From assembly GCA_024742665.1 (NCBI GenBank), contig JANSYA010000004.1:310001-374000 (forward strand): DNA of 64,000 nt. Reading direction: 5' to 3'. Origin of the DNA: a bacterium (GTDB taxonomy: Bacteria; Spirochaetota; Leptospiria; Leptospirales; Leptonemataceae). Made by a program: the position numbers and the translations under genes. Below are positions 43,913 to 52,372 of the stretch, one piece after another (the first letter of the stretch is position 1; the number at the start of each line of letters is the position of its first letter). The notes below the pieces were generated by a model, which was given only the letters and a program-made list of their open reading frames with translations, made no database searches and was not told where the DNA came from.

Positions 43913-45634
43913 CTAGCGGCCGGTTTTTTTCACGGCCGCCCGGCCCGCGGTCTTTTTCGCCGCTTTCTTCACGGTTTTTTTCGAAGTCTTTTTCGCGGCC
44001 GGCTGCGCGGCCTTTTTGACGGCTTTCTTTGCGGCTTTCTTTGCGGCTTTTTTTGCGGCTTTCTTGGCGGCCGGTTTCGCCGCTTTCTTCTCGGTCTTTT
44101 TCGCGATCTTTTTCGATGCCTTTTTCACATCGGCTTTCAGCGCCTTCACCGAAGCGGTCGAAGAAGTCGAGGCGGCGGCATCCTGCGCCATCGCCTGCGT
44201 ATCCAGACCGGGCAATTCCATGGCCTCCGGTCCGGCGGAGTGCGCGGCTGCATCGTCCGCGTCTTCCGGAGTCTTCGCGAAATCAGCGGCGTCGATCGCG
44301 CCCGGGGCGGCTCCAGAATCGCCGGGACCGACGGCTTCTCCGGATTCGGCGATCTCGTCCGGCTCTACGCGCGCCGCAGAATCCGGCTCGATTTGGGGCG
44401 TCGCGTCCGCAGGCGGCTCGGGTACGACTTCGGCCGGCGGTTCCAGCAAACGTAAAAACTCTTCGTGATAAATGCCGGCGGTGCGATCCCAGCCCCAATC
44501 ACGAGCGGGAAAGGCGACGCCGCCTCCTGGTAAACGAACCGTGCGCCCCTTTCGGGTATACTTGCTGGAAGACGCGACCGTTTCGTGGAGCGTATTTTTT
44601 TCCAGGGCCGTCGCCCACGCCTCGACGTCGTTCGGCGGCAGATAGTCGACGTAGTCTCCGCCAATTTCATGAAAGCAGGGAATGTCGGAAGCCAGTGCGC
44701 GGCGTCCGTTGCACAGCGCTTCCAAAAGCGGCAATCCGAAGCCCTCGTACAGGGACGGCATGCAGAATAATCCGCAGGTGCGATAGAGTTCGTTGAGATG
44801 GCGATCCGATAGTCCTTCGAGGGTATGGATCCGGCCGCACTCGCGCTGATAGTCTTCCAGACGCCGATAAAATTCCGGCGTCTCCCAGCCGCGACGCCCG
44901 GCGATTACGAGCGGATAGGCCCGCAGGCCGACGCGGCGATAGTACTGCATGTACGCGTCGAGCAGCACGCCATAGTTTTTGCGCGGCTCGATCGTCGAGA
45001 CCGCGAGAATAAAATCTTCCGTCGGGCGAAAGCCCAGACGCAGTGCGACTTCGCCGCGCAGTTGCTCCAGCTCTTCGCCGACCGGCACCTCGGGCATTTC
45101 GTAGCCCAGCAAAGCCACCCCGGCCTGTTCGAGCGGGTACTCGTATTCCTGGACTGTGTCGTCGCGGGTCTGAGTTGAAATCGCCAGAATGCGCTCGGCC
45201 CGCCGCATGCTCAGCCGCATCACCGCTCGCTGCTGCATACGAGCGAGCGGACGCATCGTATCCGGATAAAACGTAGAGACCAGATCGTAGCAGGTCAGGA
45301 GCACGGGCACGTCGCGGGATAGACCGGGCGGAATCACCTGCTGGGATCCCCAGAAGAGATCCACGGGATTTTGCCGCAGCAAAACGGGTAACTTAAAATT
45401 GTACCAGAGGCCGGCGCGCTTCGCCAGCCATCCGTCGCCCTGCACCCAGGTTATATTCGGCAGATCGAGAACGTCGGCGAAATCCGAATGGCAGGGACGA
45501 CTCGCATACAGATAAAAATGAAATCGTTCGGAGTCGGGAAGGTAGCGGAGCACACTCGAAATGACTCGGGCCACGCCCGACATCGGGGAAGTCAGAGGGC
45601 GCGCATCCACACCAATGCGAAAGGTCTGGCTCAT
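43913..45634 (-). CDS. GT4-family glycosyltransferase fused to a histone-H1-like Lys/Ala tail
   Basis: 573 residues from ATG 45634 (MSQTFRIGVDARPLTSPMSG). Residues 1-380 are a GT-B glycosyltransferase of GT4 type: LLTCYDLVSTFYPDTMRPLA, ILAVSTIEPRKNYGVLLDAY, and the nucleotide-sugar motif SLYEGFGLPLLEAL with the E-x7-E pair; it should add a hexose to an envelope polymer. Residues about 385-490 are an acidic Pro/Ala/Glu linker (DSAARVEPDEIAESGEA). The last 78 residues are a basic tail with about 30 Lys, mainly KKAAKKAAKKA-type units, as in histone H1, Hc1 and AlgP. The coding DNA of the tail is itself a short repeat. No stop or start separates the parts. The tail could be DNA-binding or act on an anionic polymer. 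Confidence 0.9.
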   Translation of the reverse strand: MSQTFRIGVDARPLTSPMSGVARVISSVLRYLPDSERFHFYLYASRPCHSDFADVLDLPNITWVQGDGWLAKRAGLWYNFKLPVLLRQNPVDLFWGSQQVIPPGLSRDVPVLLTCYDLVSTFYPDTMRPLARMQQRAVMRLSMRRAERILAISTQTRDDTVQEYEYPLEQAGVALLGYEMPEVPVGEELEQLRGEVALRLGFRPTEDFILAVSTIEPRKNYGVLLDAYMQYYRRVGLRAYPLVIAGRRGWETPEFYRRLEDYQRECGRIHTLEGLSDRHLNELYRTCGLFCMPSLYEGFGLPLLEALCNGRRALASDIPCFHEIGGDYVDYLPPNDVEAWATALEKNTLHETVASSSKYTRKGRTVRLPGGGVAFPARDWGWDRTAGIYHEEFLRLLEPPAEVVPEPPADATPQIEPDSAARVEPDEIAESGEAVGPGDSGAAPGAIDAADFAKTPEDADDAAAHSAGPEAMELPGLDTQAMAQDAAASTSSTASVKALKADVKKASKKIAKKTEKKAAKPAAKKAAKKAAKKAAKKAVKKAAQPAAKKTSKKTVKKAAKKTAGRAAVKKTGR

Positions 45635-45699
45635 CTCGGGCACAGCTTTTCGAGACGACGGACTCAGGGCCACGAAAAAAAACGAAAAAGCCCCGGCTT

Positions 45700-45939
45700 T
45701 CAAGCCCGCGGCGGGCGCGGGGGATGGAGGCGGGCCGGAAACAGTGAAGTAACCGAATGTTTGTACACCAGAGTGTTATTCTTTTCGGTTTCGATTAAAA
45801 CCGTGAAGGTATCGTGGGCGACAATACGTCCCTTAATGTGCACGCCGTTTTTCAGGTACACAGTGATACTCTTCGCCTTTTGCATGGCGGTGTCCAGCAG
45901 GCGATCCTGGTACAGTCGATTGGCCCCGGTCTGCGGCAT
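45700..45939 (-). CDS. hfq: RNA chaperone Hfq
   Basis: 79 residues from ATG 45939. The Sm fold shows clearly: LYQDRLLDTAMQKAKSITVY, LKNGVHIKGRIVAHDTFTVL (Sm1), and NTLVYKHSVTSLFPARL (Sm2, with the YKH motif that binds RNA). Hfq is the hexameric small-RNA chaperone. The N-terminal Gln of the QD pair is kept; the C-terminal tail is short (HPPRPPRA). An alternative start TTG 45975 would add 12 residues. It is 54 bases downstream of the CysQ-like gene and 66 upstream of the glycosyltransferase in one minus-strand run. Divergent from E. coli Hfq but unlikely to be anything else. Confidence 0.9.
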   Translation of the reverse strand: MPQTGANRLYQDRLLDTAMQKAKSITVYLKNGVHIKGRIVAHDTFTVLIETEKNNTLVYKHSVTSLFPARLHPPRPPRA

Positions 45940-45992
45940 ATCCGGTAAGAGAGCCAGGCCGGCCGGGGACAGCAATCACTTTTCGGCGCGAT

Positions 45993-46889
45993 TCAATCGT
46001 AGCTGTGACGCAGGGGCAGAGCCTTCGCAGCGCGATAATCGGAAAAGGCGCGCACCAGACCGGCCGGACCGCCCGCCAGACCGATCGTCCGCGGTTCGCG
46101 CTGATTAAAAATATGGGGCAGTCCGCTTTCGAGTTCAATCAAAGCGGCGCCAGCCTGACAGCGCAGCAGCGCGGCCCCGCCGCAGATGTCCCATTCGCTT
46201 TTCGGATACAGCGAGATCACCAGGTCGGCTCGACCGATGGCGCACAGAGCCATCTTGCGCGCGATGGAGCCGGCCGGCACGAAATTCAGATCCTGCGCGA
46301 CGTCGGCGTACGCGCCGCGCTTCGTTTCGGATTTGCTCACCAGAATCCTGGCCTTCCGCAGCGCCGCCTCCGACTCCGGGCGATCGGCGGAATCTATGTC
46401 CGCCCCGGCCTGGCTCAGAGCGCCCGGCTGTTCGGAAAAGTTGCCGGCCGCGTCATAGCTCCAGATCCGCAACCCCACGCCCCGCCCGCCGACGATCAGC
46501 AGATTTTCTCCAGGCAGCGCCACGCCGCCCAGGTCGGGCGCTCCCCCGACGGACATTCCCACAGAGACCGAATACTCGCCGGTGCCGTCGACGAACTCCC
46601 GCGTGCCGTCAATGGGATCGACGATCCATACGCGTTCGCGCTCCAGGCGCAGGGCCGGATCGTCTTCGTTTTCTTCCGAGAGCCAGGCAGCGTTCGGGTC
46701 CAGACGCGTAAGCTCATCGCGCAGGATGGAGTTCGCCGCGAGGTCCGCGGTAGTCAGAGGGGTATTGTCGCCTTTCGTTTCGACGTCGAAACGGCGATTT
46801 TGATCCAGTTCCCGAACTGCGATCGCCGCGCGATAGAGCGCGTCGCGCAGTCCGAAAAGGTGATCAGCGTGGATTTCGAAGTCGCCCAC
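45993..46889 (-). CDS. cysQ: CysQ/inositol-monophosphatase-family phosphatase
   Basis: 298 residues. Metal-dependent phosphatase of the IMPase superfamily. Motifs: GDNTPLTTADLAANSILRDE, AWLSEENEDDP, WIVDPIDGTREFVDGTGEYS (the metal-binding DPIDGT) and KSEWDICGGAALLRCQAGAA with the WDxxG second motif. It most resembles CysQ (3'(2'),5'-bisphosphate nucleotidase), which removes PAP made during sulfate assimilation; inositol phosphate hydrolysis is the alternative. A loop of about 50 residues (NFSEQPGALSQAGADIDSAD) is inserted before KARILVSKSE. ATG 46889. It lies 15 bases after the stop of the exported-protein gene. Confidence 0.9.
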   Translation of the reverse strand: MGDFEIHADHLFGLRDALYRAAIAVRELDQNRRFDVETKGDNTPLTTADLAANSILRDELTRLDPNAAWLSEENEDDPALRLERERVWIVDPIDGTREFVDGTGEYSVSVGMSVGGAPDLGGVALPGENLLIVGGRGVGLRIWSYDAAGNFSEQPGALSQAGADIDSADRPESEAALRKARILVSKSETKRGAYADVAQDLNFVPAGSIARKMALCAIGRADLVISLYPKSEWDICGGAALLRCQAGAALIELESGLPHIFNQREPRTIGLAGGPAGLVRAFSDYRAAKALPLRHSYD

Positions 46890-46904
46890 TCGTCGGTCGG
46901 CGGC

Positions 46905-47351
46905 TTATTGTCCGCCGCCTTCTGTGGGCGGCTTGTCGGAATGGGCAGCGCCTTCGCCGCCGACGATCAGAAATTTTTCGTACGTCGGCGCCTGGATGTA
47001 CAGCTCGGGATCGCGGCTGTAGTCGAAGCGAACGATGAAGTTCTTATATTTTACGTAGTAAACCTTTTCCGAAGTCGGGTTCTCGTAGAACATCGTTTCA
47101 GTATTCAGGTCCATGAGAAAATCTTTCTTCTCGGTATGAAAACGGCGGGAGATGGCCAGGCGCACGGCCCGCAGCAGATTGTCTTCGAGGGTTTTCTGAC
47201 GGGCTTCGGGCGTCTTCTGCGCGTTTCGAATGGCTTCTTCCGTGGCCCGGAACTCCGTCATGATGCCTTCTTTGGGTCCGGCCGCAATACTCGCCGGCAA
47301 TAAGAATGCCGCGATCAAAAGGACTGCCGGTATAATAACTCGCAATTTCAT
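46905..47351 (-). CDS. Small exported protein (148 aa), unknown
   Basis: ATG 47351. Signal peptide MKLRVIIPAVLLIAAFLLPA with cleavage about residue 24 (SIAAG). Mature part is about 125 residues: a helical first half (FRATEEAIRNAQKTPEARQK, ENLLRA-like) then strands with aromatic residues (TETMFYENPTSEKVYYVKYK, NFIVRFDYSRDPELYIQAP), ending in a Gly/Pro-rich tail. No family recognised. It is close between uvrD (60 bases) and the CysQ-like gene (15 bases), so it is in the same operon. Confidence 0.7.
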   Translation of the reverse strand: MKLRVIIPAVLLIAAFLLPASIAAGPKEGIMTEFRATEEAIRNAQKTPEARQKTLEDNLLRAVRLAISRRFHTEKKDFLMDLNTETMFYENPTSEKVYYVKYKNFIVRFDYSRDPELYIQAPTYEKFLIVGGEGAAHSDKPPTEGGGQ

Positions 47352-47411
47352 ATTCTACTCCGCTATCCGTCTATATCGTCTTTCCGGGCGCCGAAATTAA
47401 CCCGCAGCCCC

Positions 47412-49841
47412 CTAAATCTTCGTCAGGGGCGTGTACATAGTCAAAAAGTTGCGCTCGCGATCCTCGCCGTCAAATAGAATCGTCACCTTCTGGCCCGTCG
47501 GCGTCTGCTCGGTGGCGATGATCGAGCCCGGCCCGTACTTCTGGTGGTGCACACGGTCGCCCCCGGCGAATTTGGCCGCCGCACCCGCTGATTTTGCGGC
47601 CCCGGGGCCCGACTTCCACTGCAGCCGGCCGGAGCCCTGCCCCGCCCGCGGCGCGCCGCCGGACCGGGATCCGTACGCTCCACCGTTACCGTATCCGCCG
47701 CCACCGCCGCCGTACGCGCTGCGGACCTCTTCCTGATCGACCACGTCCGGATCGATTTCGTCGAGGAAGCGGCTGGCCATGCGATCCTGACCGCTGCCGA
47801 ACATCCAGCGCCGGCGGGCATAACTCAGATAGAGCTGCTCCCGCGCCCTGGTAATCCCGACGTACACCAGTCGGCGTTCTTCTTCGATATTATTTTCTTC
47901 GACCGACAGCGAGTGCGGCAGATAGCCTTCTTCCAGGCCGCTCAAGAATACGACCGGAAACTCCAGACCCTTCGCGTTGTGCAGCGTCATCAGATACAAA
48001 AAATCTTCCGGCGCATCGTCATCGCCGCCCGTCCCCGCACCTTCCGTGTCGGTCGTATACAGAGAGATACGCTGGATATAGTCCGCGAGATTGGGACCGC
48101 TCAACGTATCCTGTCCGCCGCTGTCTACACCCTGCGGGGCGGCGCTCGCCACAGACGCATTACTGGAATCGACAATCTCTCCAGTGCTTTCCACAATCGA
48201 AAAACGGTCCGGATCGACGCCGGGATCGTACGCGCTGATTTCGCGATCGCCGAACTCCTGTTCGTACTGCTGGAGGGCGCCGACGAATTCGTTCAGGTTT
48301 TCAATGCGGGCCGGCGCTTCGTGCGAAGGGTCCTGCTGCAGCATGGAAAGATAGCCCGAGTCTTTTAAGACCTGGGATGCGATGATCGACGGCAGCTCGC
48401 CGGATTCGTGTAAGGCCCGCCACTCCCGAAACTGTTCGTAGAGCACCTGCATCTTTTTCGCCGCGCGAAAATTCGGGATCTCCCCCGCCCGGGGCAGCGC
48501 TTCGAGCACGCTCTGTCCCGACATGCGCGCGAGATTTTGCAGCCGCCCCAGCCCCGTATCGCCGACGCCGCGGGCGGGCATATTGATGATGCGCTCCAGA
48601 CTCAGATCGTCGGCGGGGTTTACCAGCACGTTTAAGTACGCGAGCAGGTCTTTGATTTCTTTGCGTTCGTAGAATCGCAGCGCTCCGACCAACACGTAGT
48701 TGATATTATTTTCTCTCAGAACTTTTTCGAAGACGCGGGACTGGGCGTTCGTGCGATAGAACACCGCCATGTCTTTGTACGGAATGCCTTTGCTTTTGCA
48801 GCTCCGCACCCGGCTGACGATCGACATGGCCTCGTGGGTTTCGTCGTCGTAGGCGGTCTGATGAATGCGCTGCCCCCCTTCGCTTTGAGTGAACAGCGTC
48901 TTTTCGCGACGGGCTTTGTTGTTGGCGATCACCGAACTCGCGGCTTTGAGAATCAAAGGCGTGCTGCGATAGTTTTCTTCGAGGCGTAAAATTTTCGCTT
49001 CGGGATAGTCCTCTTCGAAGCTGAGGATATTGCCGATGTCGGCGCCTCTCCAGGAATAGATCGACTGATCGTCGTCGCCGACGACCATAATATTGCGATG
49101 GTCTTCGGCGATCATCTTACCCAGCAGGTACTGTACGCGATTCGTATCCTGGTATTCGTCGATCATGAAATAGCGCCACAGCTTGCGATAGTCGGCGAGC
49201 ACTTCCGGATAGCGCTGAAAAATGCGTAAGGTTTCGAATTGTAAATCGCCGAAGTCCACGGCGTTGTTTTCGCGCAGGCGCGCCATGTACTCTTCGTACA
49301 CGTCGGCGATCATCTCGCTATAAATATCTTTGTGATTCGCGCGATATTCTGAAGGCGGCTGGAAGGCGTCCCGGGCGCGATTGATTTCTGAACCGATCGC
49401 CTGGTGGCTCAGCTGCTTCGGATCGATCTGGCGTTCTTTCATAATGCGCTTGAGCAGCGTCGCCTGGGCCTGCTGATCGAGCACGGTAAAGCCGGATTTT
49501 AATCCCGCGAGACTCGCGTGACGCGTGAGCACGTACAGCCCCAGCGAGTGGAAAGTGCGCACGAAAACATTTTGCGCCATCGGTCCCATCAGGCGTTCGA
49601 GGCGTTCGCGCATTTCCCCGGCCGCCTTGTTCGTAAAAGTAACGGCGGCGATCTTCCAGGGAAAGACGTCGCGAATGCGCGCGAGATAGGCGATGCGATG
49701 CGTGATCACCCGGGTCTTGCCGGAACCGGCGCCGGCCACAATCAAGAGCGGGCCTTCGTCGTGCAGCACCGCCGTGCGCTGGACTTCGTTCAGTTTTTCG
49801 GTCAGTTCCGCTTCGATGCGGTCTTTCAGGCTCTGGCTCAT
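47412..49841 (-). CDS. UvrD/PcrA-type ATP-dependent DNA helicase
   Basis: 809 residues, superfamily 1A, 3'-5' helicase of repair and replication restart. Motifs: Q-like NEVQRTAVLHDEG; Walker A IVAGAGSGKTRVITHRIAYL (about 31-50); motif Ia AAVTFTNKAAGEMRERLERL; motif II YFMIDEYQDTNRVQYLLGKM; motif III VVGDDDQSIYSWRGADIGNI; motif IV LRLEENYRS; motif V LYLMTLHNAKGLEFPVVFLS; motif VI EEERRLVYVGITRAREQLYL. The C-terminal Gly/Ser-rich tail ends with a Tudor-like segment (AGGDRVHHQKYGPGSIIATE) known from PcrA/UvrD, which binds RNA polymerase. PcrA or UvrD cannot be separated by sequence alone. ATG 49841. It is part of the long minus-strand run. Confidence 0.95.
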   Translation of the reverse strand: MSQSLKDRIEAELTEKLNEVQRTAVLHDEGPLLIVAGAGSGKTRVITHRIAYLARIRDVFPWKIAAVTFTNKAAGEMRERLERLMGPMAQNVFVRTFHSLGLYVLTRHASLAGLKSGFTVLDQQAQATLLKRIMKERQIDPKQLSHQAIGSEINRARDAFQPPSEYRANHKDIYSEMIADVYEEYMARLRENNAVDFGDLQFETLRIFQRYPEVLADYRKLWRYFMIDEYQDTNRVQYLLGKMIAEDHRNIMVVGDDDQSIYSWRGADIGNILSFEEDYPEAKILRLEENYRSTPLILKAASSVIANNKARREKTLFTQSEGGQRIHQTAYDDETHEAMSIVSRVRSCKSKGIPYKDMAVFYRTNAQSRVFEKVLRENNINYVLVGALRFYERKEIKDLLAYLNVLVNPADDLSLERIINMPARGVGDTGLGRLQNLARMSGQSVLEALPRAGEIPNFRAAKKMQVLYEQFREWRALHESGELPSIIASQVLKDSGYLSMLQQDPSHEAPARIENLNEFVGALQQYEQEFGDREISAYDPGVDPDRFSIVESTGEIVDSSNASVASAAPQGVDSGGQDTLSGPNLADYIQRISLYTTDTEGAGTGGDDDAPEDFLYLMTLHNAKGLEFPVVFLSGLEEGYLPHSLSVEENNIEEERRLVYVGITRAREQLYLSYARRRWMFGSGQDRMASRFLDEIDPDVVDQEEVRSAYGGGGGGYGNGGAYGSRSGGAPRAGQGSGRLQWKSGPGAAKSAGAAAKFAGGDRVHHQKYGPGSIIATEQTPTGQKVTILFDGEDRERNFLTMYTPLTKI

Positions 49842-49884
49842 AATGGATTCGTATATAAAAATTCGCGCTGTGACGCTCGCACCG

Positions 49885-51306
49885 TCAAGACGGACGACGC
49901 ACTTCCAGCCGGTCTGCGCCTAAATCGTAAGCTGCTCCCAGCGATGCCCTTCCCATCCACTCGGGCAGGCGCACCCCATCCGTCGCAGGATCAACGTCGG
50001 CTCCAAGGTCGGCGTCAAGGTCCGGCAGCTCCTCGAAACGACGCTTTGAACGCAGCACATAAATCCGATCCTGAGTCAGGGCGCCGGCCTGTAAAGCCGA
50101 CAACAGGCCCGCCCCGCCTTCGATCATCACTTCGTTATAGCCCAGCGCGCCCAGCCACTCCCGCAGCCGTTGCGCGAAGGCCGGATCCTCAAGGGCGGGT
50201 GATTCCGGCAGACCGGCGCCGTCAAAGGCCGCCAGATATTCCGCCGGCCGCGGCCCCGCACCCGGGCTCCGGTCCGCGGCTGCTGCTGCCTCCGCTTCGA
50301 AACCGTCCGCATCTCGCAGAGCCTGGAATAAAGGCATCCACAGCGCGCGACAGCCAGGCAGGGCCGCAAAGACCGGCAGCCGTCCCGACGCGATCGTCAC
50401 CTGCCACTGTCGCTGTAAGAATTCCGCGGCCGTGCTGGAAGGCCGGCCCAGAATAAAAACCCGCGCCGGCTGATAGCCCGCTGCATCTTCTGCAATCGCG
50501 GCGCGCACCGCCGCTTCGTTTTCGAAGAGGCTGTCCCAGAACCAGTCGCCGCGACCGGACCTTTCCTCTGGCGCGCTCGTCACAAGGCTCTCGGGGCGCA
50601 GCGCCAGAGAGGGCGCGTCCGTGGCGACCGTGCCCGGCCCGACGAGCACCGCGTCGAGCTTGGCCCGCAGCAGCTGGCCGATTTGCAGAGCCCGCTCCCC
50701 GGAGATTACGTAGCGCCGGTTGCGACGGCCCAGAATATCATCGGCGGTGGCAGCAATTTTATAATGCAGGCGCGGCCCCTTTCCGGCGATGCGAGAGTGA
50801 AAACCATCCAGGAATCGGGCAGCCCTGCGCCCCCCTCGTACATTTCGATGCGAAGCGTCTTTTTGTTCGTCAGGCGGCCGGCGCATGATCACTGTCCGTC
50901 CGGCGGCGCGCAGCAGTTCGCAGCCGCTCTCGGGTAAAGAAGGATCCGCCGTGAATACGATTAGCTTTTTCAGCTGCGGATACTTTAGAATACGATCGGT
51001 GCACGGCGGCGTGCGACCATGATGCGAACAGGGTTCGAGCGTAACGTACATGCGCCCCGGGAAGGAATCCCCGGCTGCTTCGTATGCTTCGTATGCTTCG
51101 AGCGCGGCGATTTCCGCATGCCGACCGCCCGGAGCTTCGGTCGCGCCGCTGAAGATTTTTAAGCCGCCGGGTGTTTCAGCGACGACAGCCGCGGCGACAG
51201 TTGGATTGGGAGCGGTGCGGCCGAAAGCGACGATCGCTTCGCGGCGCAGCGCGGCGTGGACGGTTTCTATTAATCGCCGCAATTGACGCAATCGACGCCC
51301 GTCCAC
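49885..51306 (-). CDS. ribD: Riboflavin biosynthesis protein RibD (deaminase/reductase)
   Basis: 473 residues, longer than the usual 360-ish. N-terminal deaminase domain: RTAPNPTVAAAVVAETPGG, GGRHAEIAALEAYEAYEAAG (His/Ala/Glu zinc motif) and YVTLEPCSHHGRTPPCTDRI (Cys pair of the zinc site). C-terminal reductase domain: LHYKIAATADDI and ELL-like strands, RAKLDAVLVGPGTVATDAPS and NEVMIEGGAGLLSALQAGAL. So both steps of pyrimidine conversion in flavin synthesis are encoded. The reductase part has Ala/Arg/Pro-rich insertions (about residues 245-275 and 330-400), which explain the length. GTG 51306. uvrD follows 43 bases after its stop. Confidence 0.9.
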   Translation of the reverse strand: MDGRRLRQLRRLIETVHAALRREAIVAFGRTAPNPTVAAAVVAETPGGLKIFSGATEAPGGRHAEIAALEAYEAYEAAGDSFPGRMYVTLEPCSHHGRTPPCTDRILKYPQLKKLIVFTADPSLPESGCELLRAAGRTVIMRRPPDEQKDASHRNVRGGRRAARFLDGFHSRIAGKGPRLHYKIAATADDILGRRNRRYVISGERALQIGQLLRAKLDAVLVGPGTVATDAPSLALRPESLVTSAPEERSGRGDWFWDSLFENEAAVRAAIAEDAAGYQPARVFILGRPSSTAAEFLQRQWQVTIASGRLPVFAALPGCRALWMPLFQALRDADGFEAEAAAAADRSPGAGPRPAEYLAAFDGAGLPESPALEDPAFAQRLREWLGALGYNEVMIEGGAGLLSALQAGALTQDRIYVLRSKRRFEELPDLDADLGADVDPATDGVRLPEWMGRASLGAAYDLGADRLEVRRPS

Positions 51307-51382
51307 AGCTACTGCCTCCCGCGAATCAAATCAGGACCGGGTCGTCATTGGGCGCAGAGCGCACCGGCGACCGGCCGCAATC

Positions 51383-52372
51383 TCAGCGAGTCTTCCATTT
51401 GCCGCGCAGTTCTTCGTAAAACTGAACGAAGTGCGAAGCGATAAAGATCGAAGAATAGGTTCCCACCAGAATTCCGAAGATAATCACGACCGCGAAATCC
51501 GCCAGCGACTCCGCGCCGCTCATCAGCAGGGCGACCAGCGCCAGCAGAGTTAAGAGCGATGTGATCAATGTACGCGATAGGGTCTGGGTAATCGCCAGAT
51601 CAACGGTTGCGCCGATCGTCGCCTGCTGGCGGTCGCTTACGTTTTCGCGAATGCGGTCGAAGATGACGATCGTATCGTTGATCGAATAACCCAGGATCGT
51701 AAGCACGGCGGCAAGCACCGGAATACTTGGTTCGATTTGCAGCGCGCCGATAAATCCGATCGTCATCAACAAGTCGTGTATCAAAGCGAAAGAAGCGCCC
51801 AGGGCGAAAGGGAAGTCGAAACGAAATGTCAGATACAGGCCGATCGCAATGATCGTATAGATCAGAGTTTTGACCGCCAGCCAGAACAGATTCGCGCCGT
51901 AGCTCGCGGCGATGGTCTCGCGCGAAATCACGCTTTCTTTGTTGATGCCGAGCTTCGGCAGCAGGCGATCTTCGATTACCTGGGCCACGCCCGGTTTTTC
52001 ATTCAGCTCGTCGGGAATCGACTCGCCCGCCGCGCGCAGAGCCGCGATTTTTTCGCGCTGCTCGGCCGCCAGCTTGCGGAGGTCTTCCGAAATAGAAGAC
52101 TGCACGTCCGGTCCCAGTTCCAGGTCGTACTTGTTCGAGCGCAGATCGGAAAGACGAACCTGCGCCCGGTCGAAACCGGCCTCGGTCGCGGCCTTTTTCA
52201 AATCATCGCCGCCCGTTCCAGGCGGCAGCAGAATCGAAAAACGAATCCCGCCGTTGAATGTAATAGAAGACGCGAAGCCGCCGTACTTGCCGTACGTTAT
52301 GCTGAACAGGCTGACCAAACTCAGCACTGACAGAGTGATAAAGAAAATTCGAAATCTGGAAAAATTCATCAA
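51383..52372 (-). CDS. secF: Protein translocase subunit SecF
   Basis: 329 residues. Six membrane helices with the SecF pattern: N-terminal RFRIFFITLSVLSLVSLFSI, a periplasmic P1-like loop of about 110 residues, then AVKTLIYTIIAIGLYLTFRF, FPFALGASFALIHDLLMTIG, LAAVLTILGYSINDTIVIFD (the conserved GYSxNDTxVxFDR motif) and RTLITSLLTLLALVALLMSG. SecDF uses the proton gradient to finish translocation of exported proteins. The start ATG 52372 overlaps the secD stop by four bases, so the two are translated together. The periplasmic loop is longer than in E. coli and contains a charged helix (EDLRKLAAEQREKIAALRAA). Confidence 0.96.
   Translation of the reverse strand: MMNFSRFRIFFITLSVLSLVSLFSITYGKYGGFASSITFNGGIRFSILLPPGTGGDDLKKAATEAGFDRAQVRLSDLRSNKYDLELGPDVQSSISEDLRKLAAEQREKIAALRAAGESIPDELNEKPGVAQVIEDRLLPKLGINKESVISRETIAASYGANLFWLAVKTLIYTIIAIGLYLTFRFDFPFALGASFALIHDLLMTIGFIGALQIEPSIPVLAAVLTILGYSINDTIVIFDRIRENVSDRQQATIGATVDLAITQTLSRTLITSLLTLLALVALLMSGAESLADFAVVIIFGILVGTYSSIFIASHFVQFYEELRGKWKTR

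Noticed and set aside
43913..44150. Separate histone-like gene behind the glycosyltransferase
   Set aside because: The Lys/Ala tail continues the same frame with no stop and no start with a ribosome-binding site before it, so it is annotated as part of the fusion.
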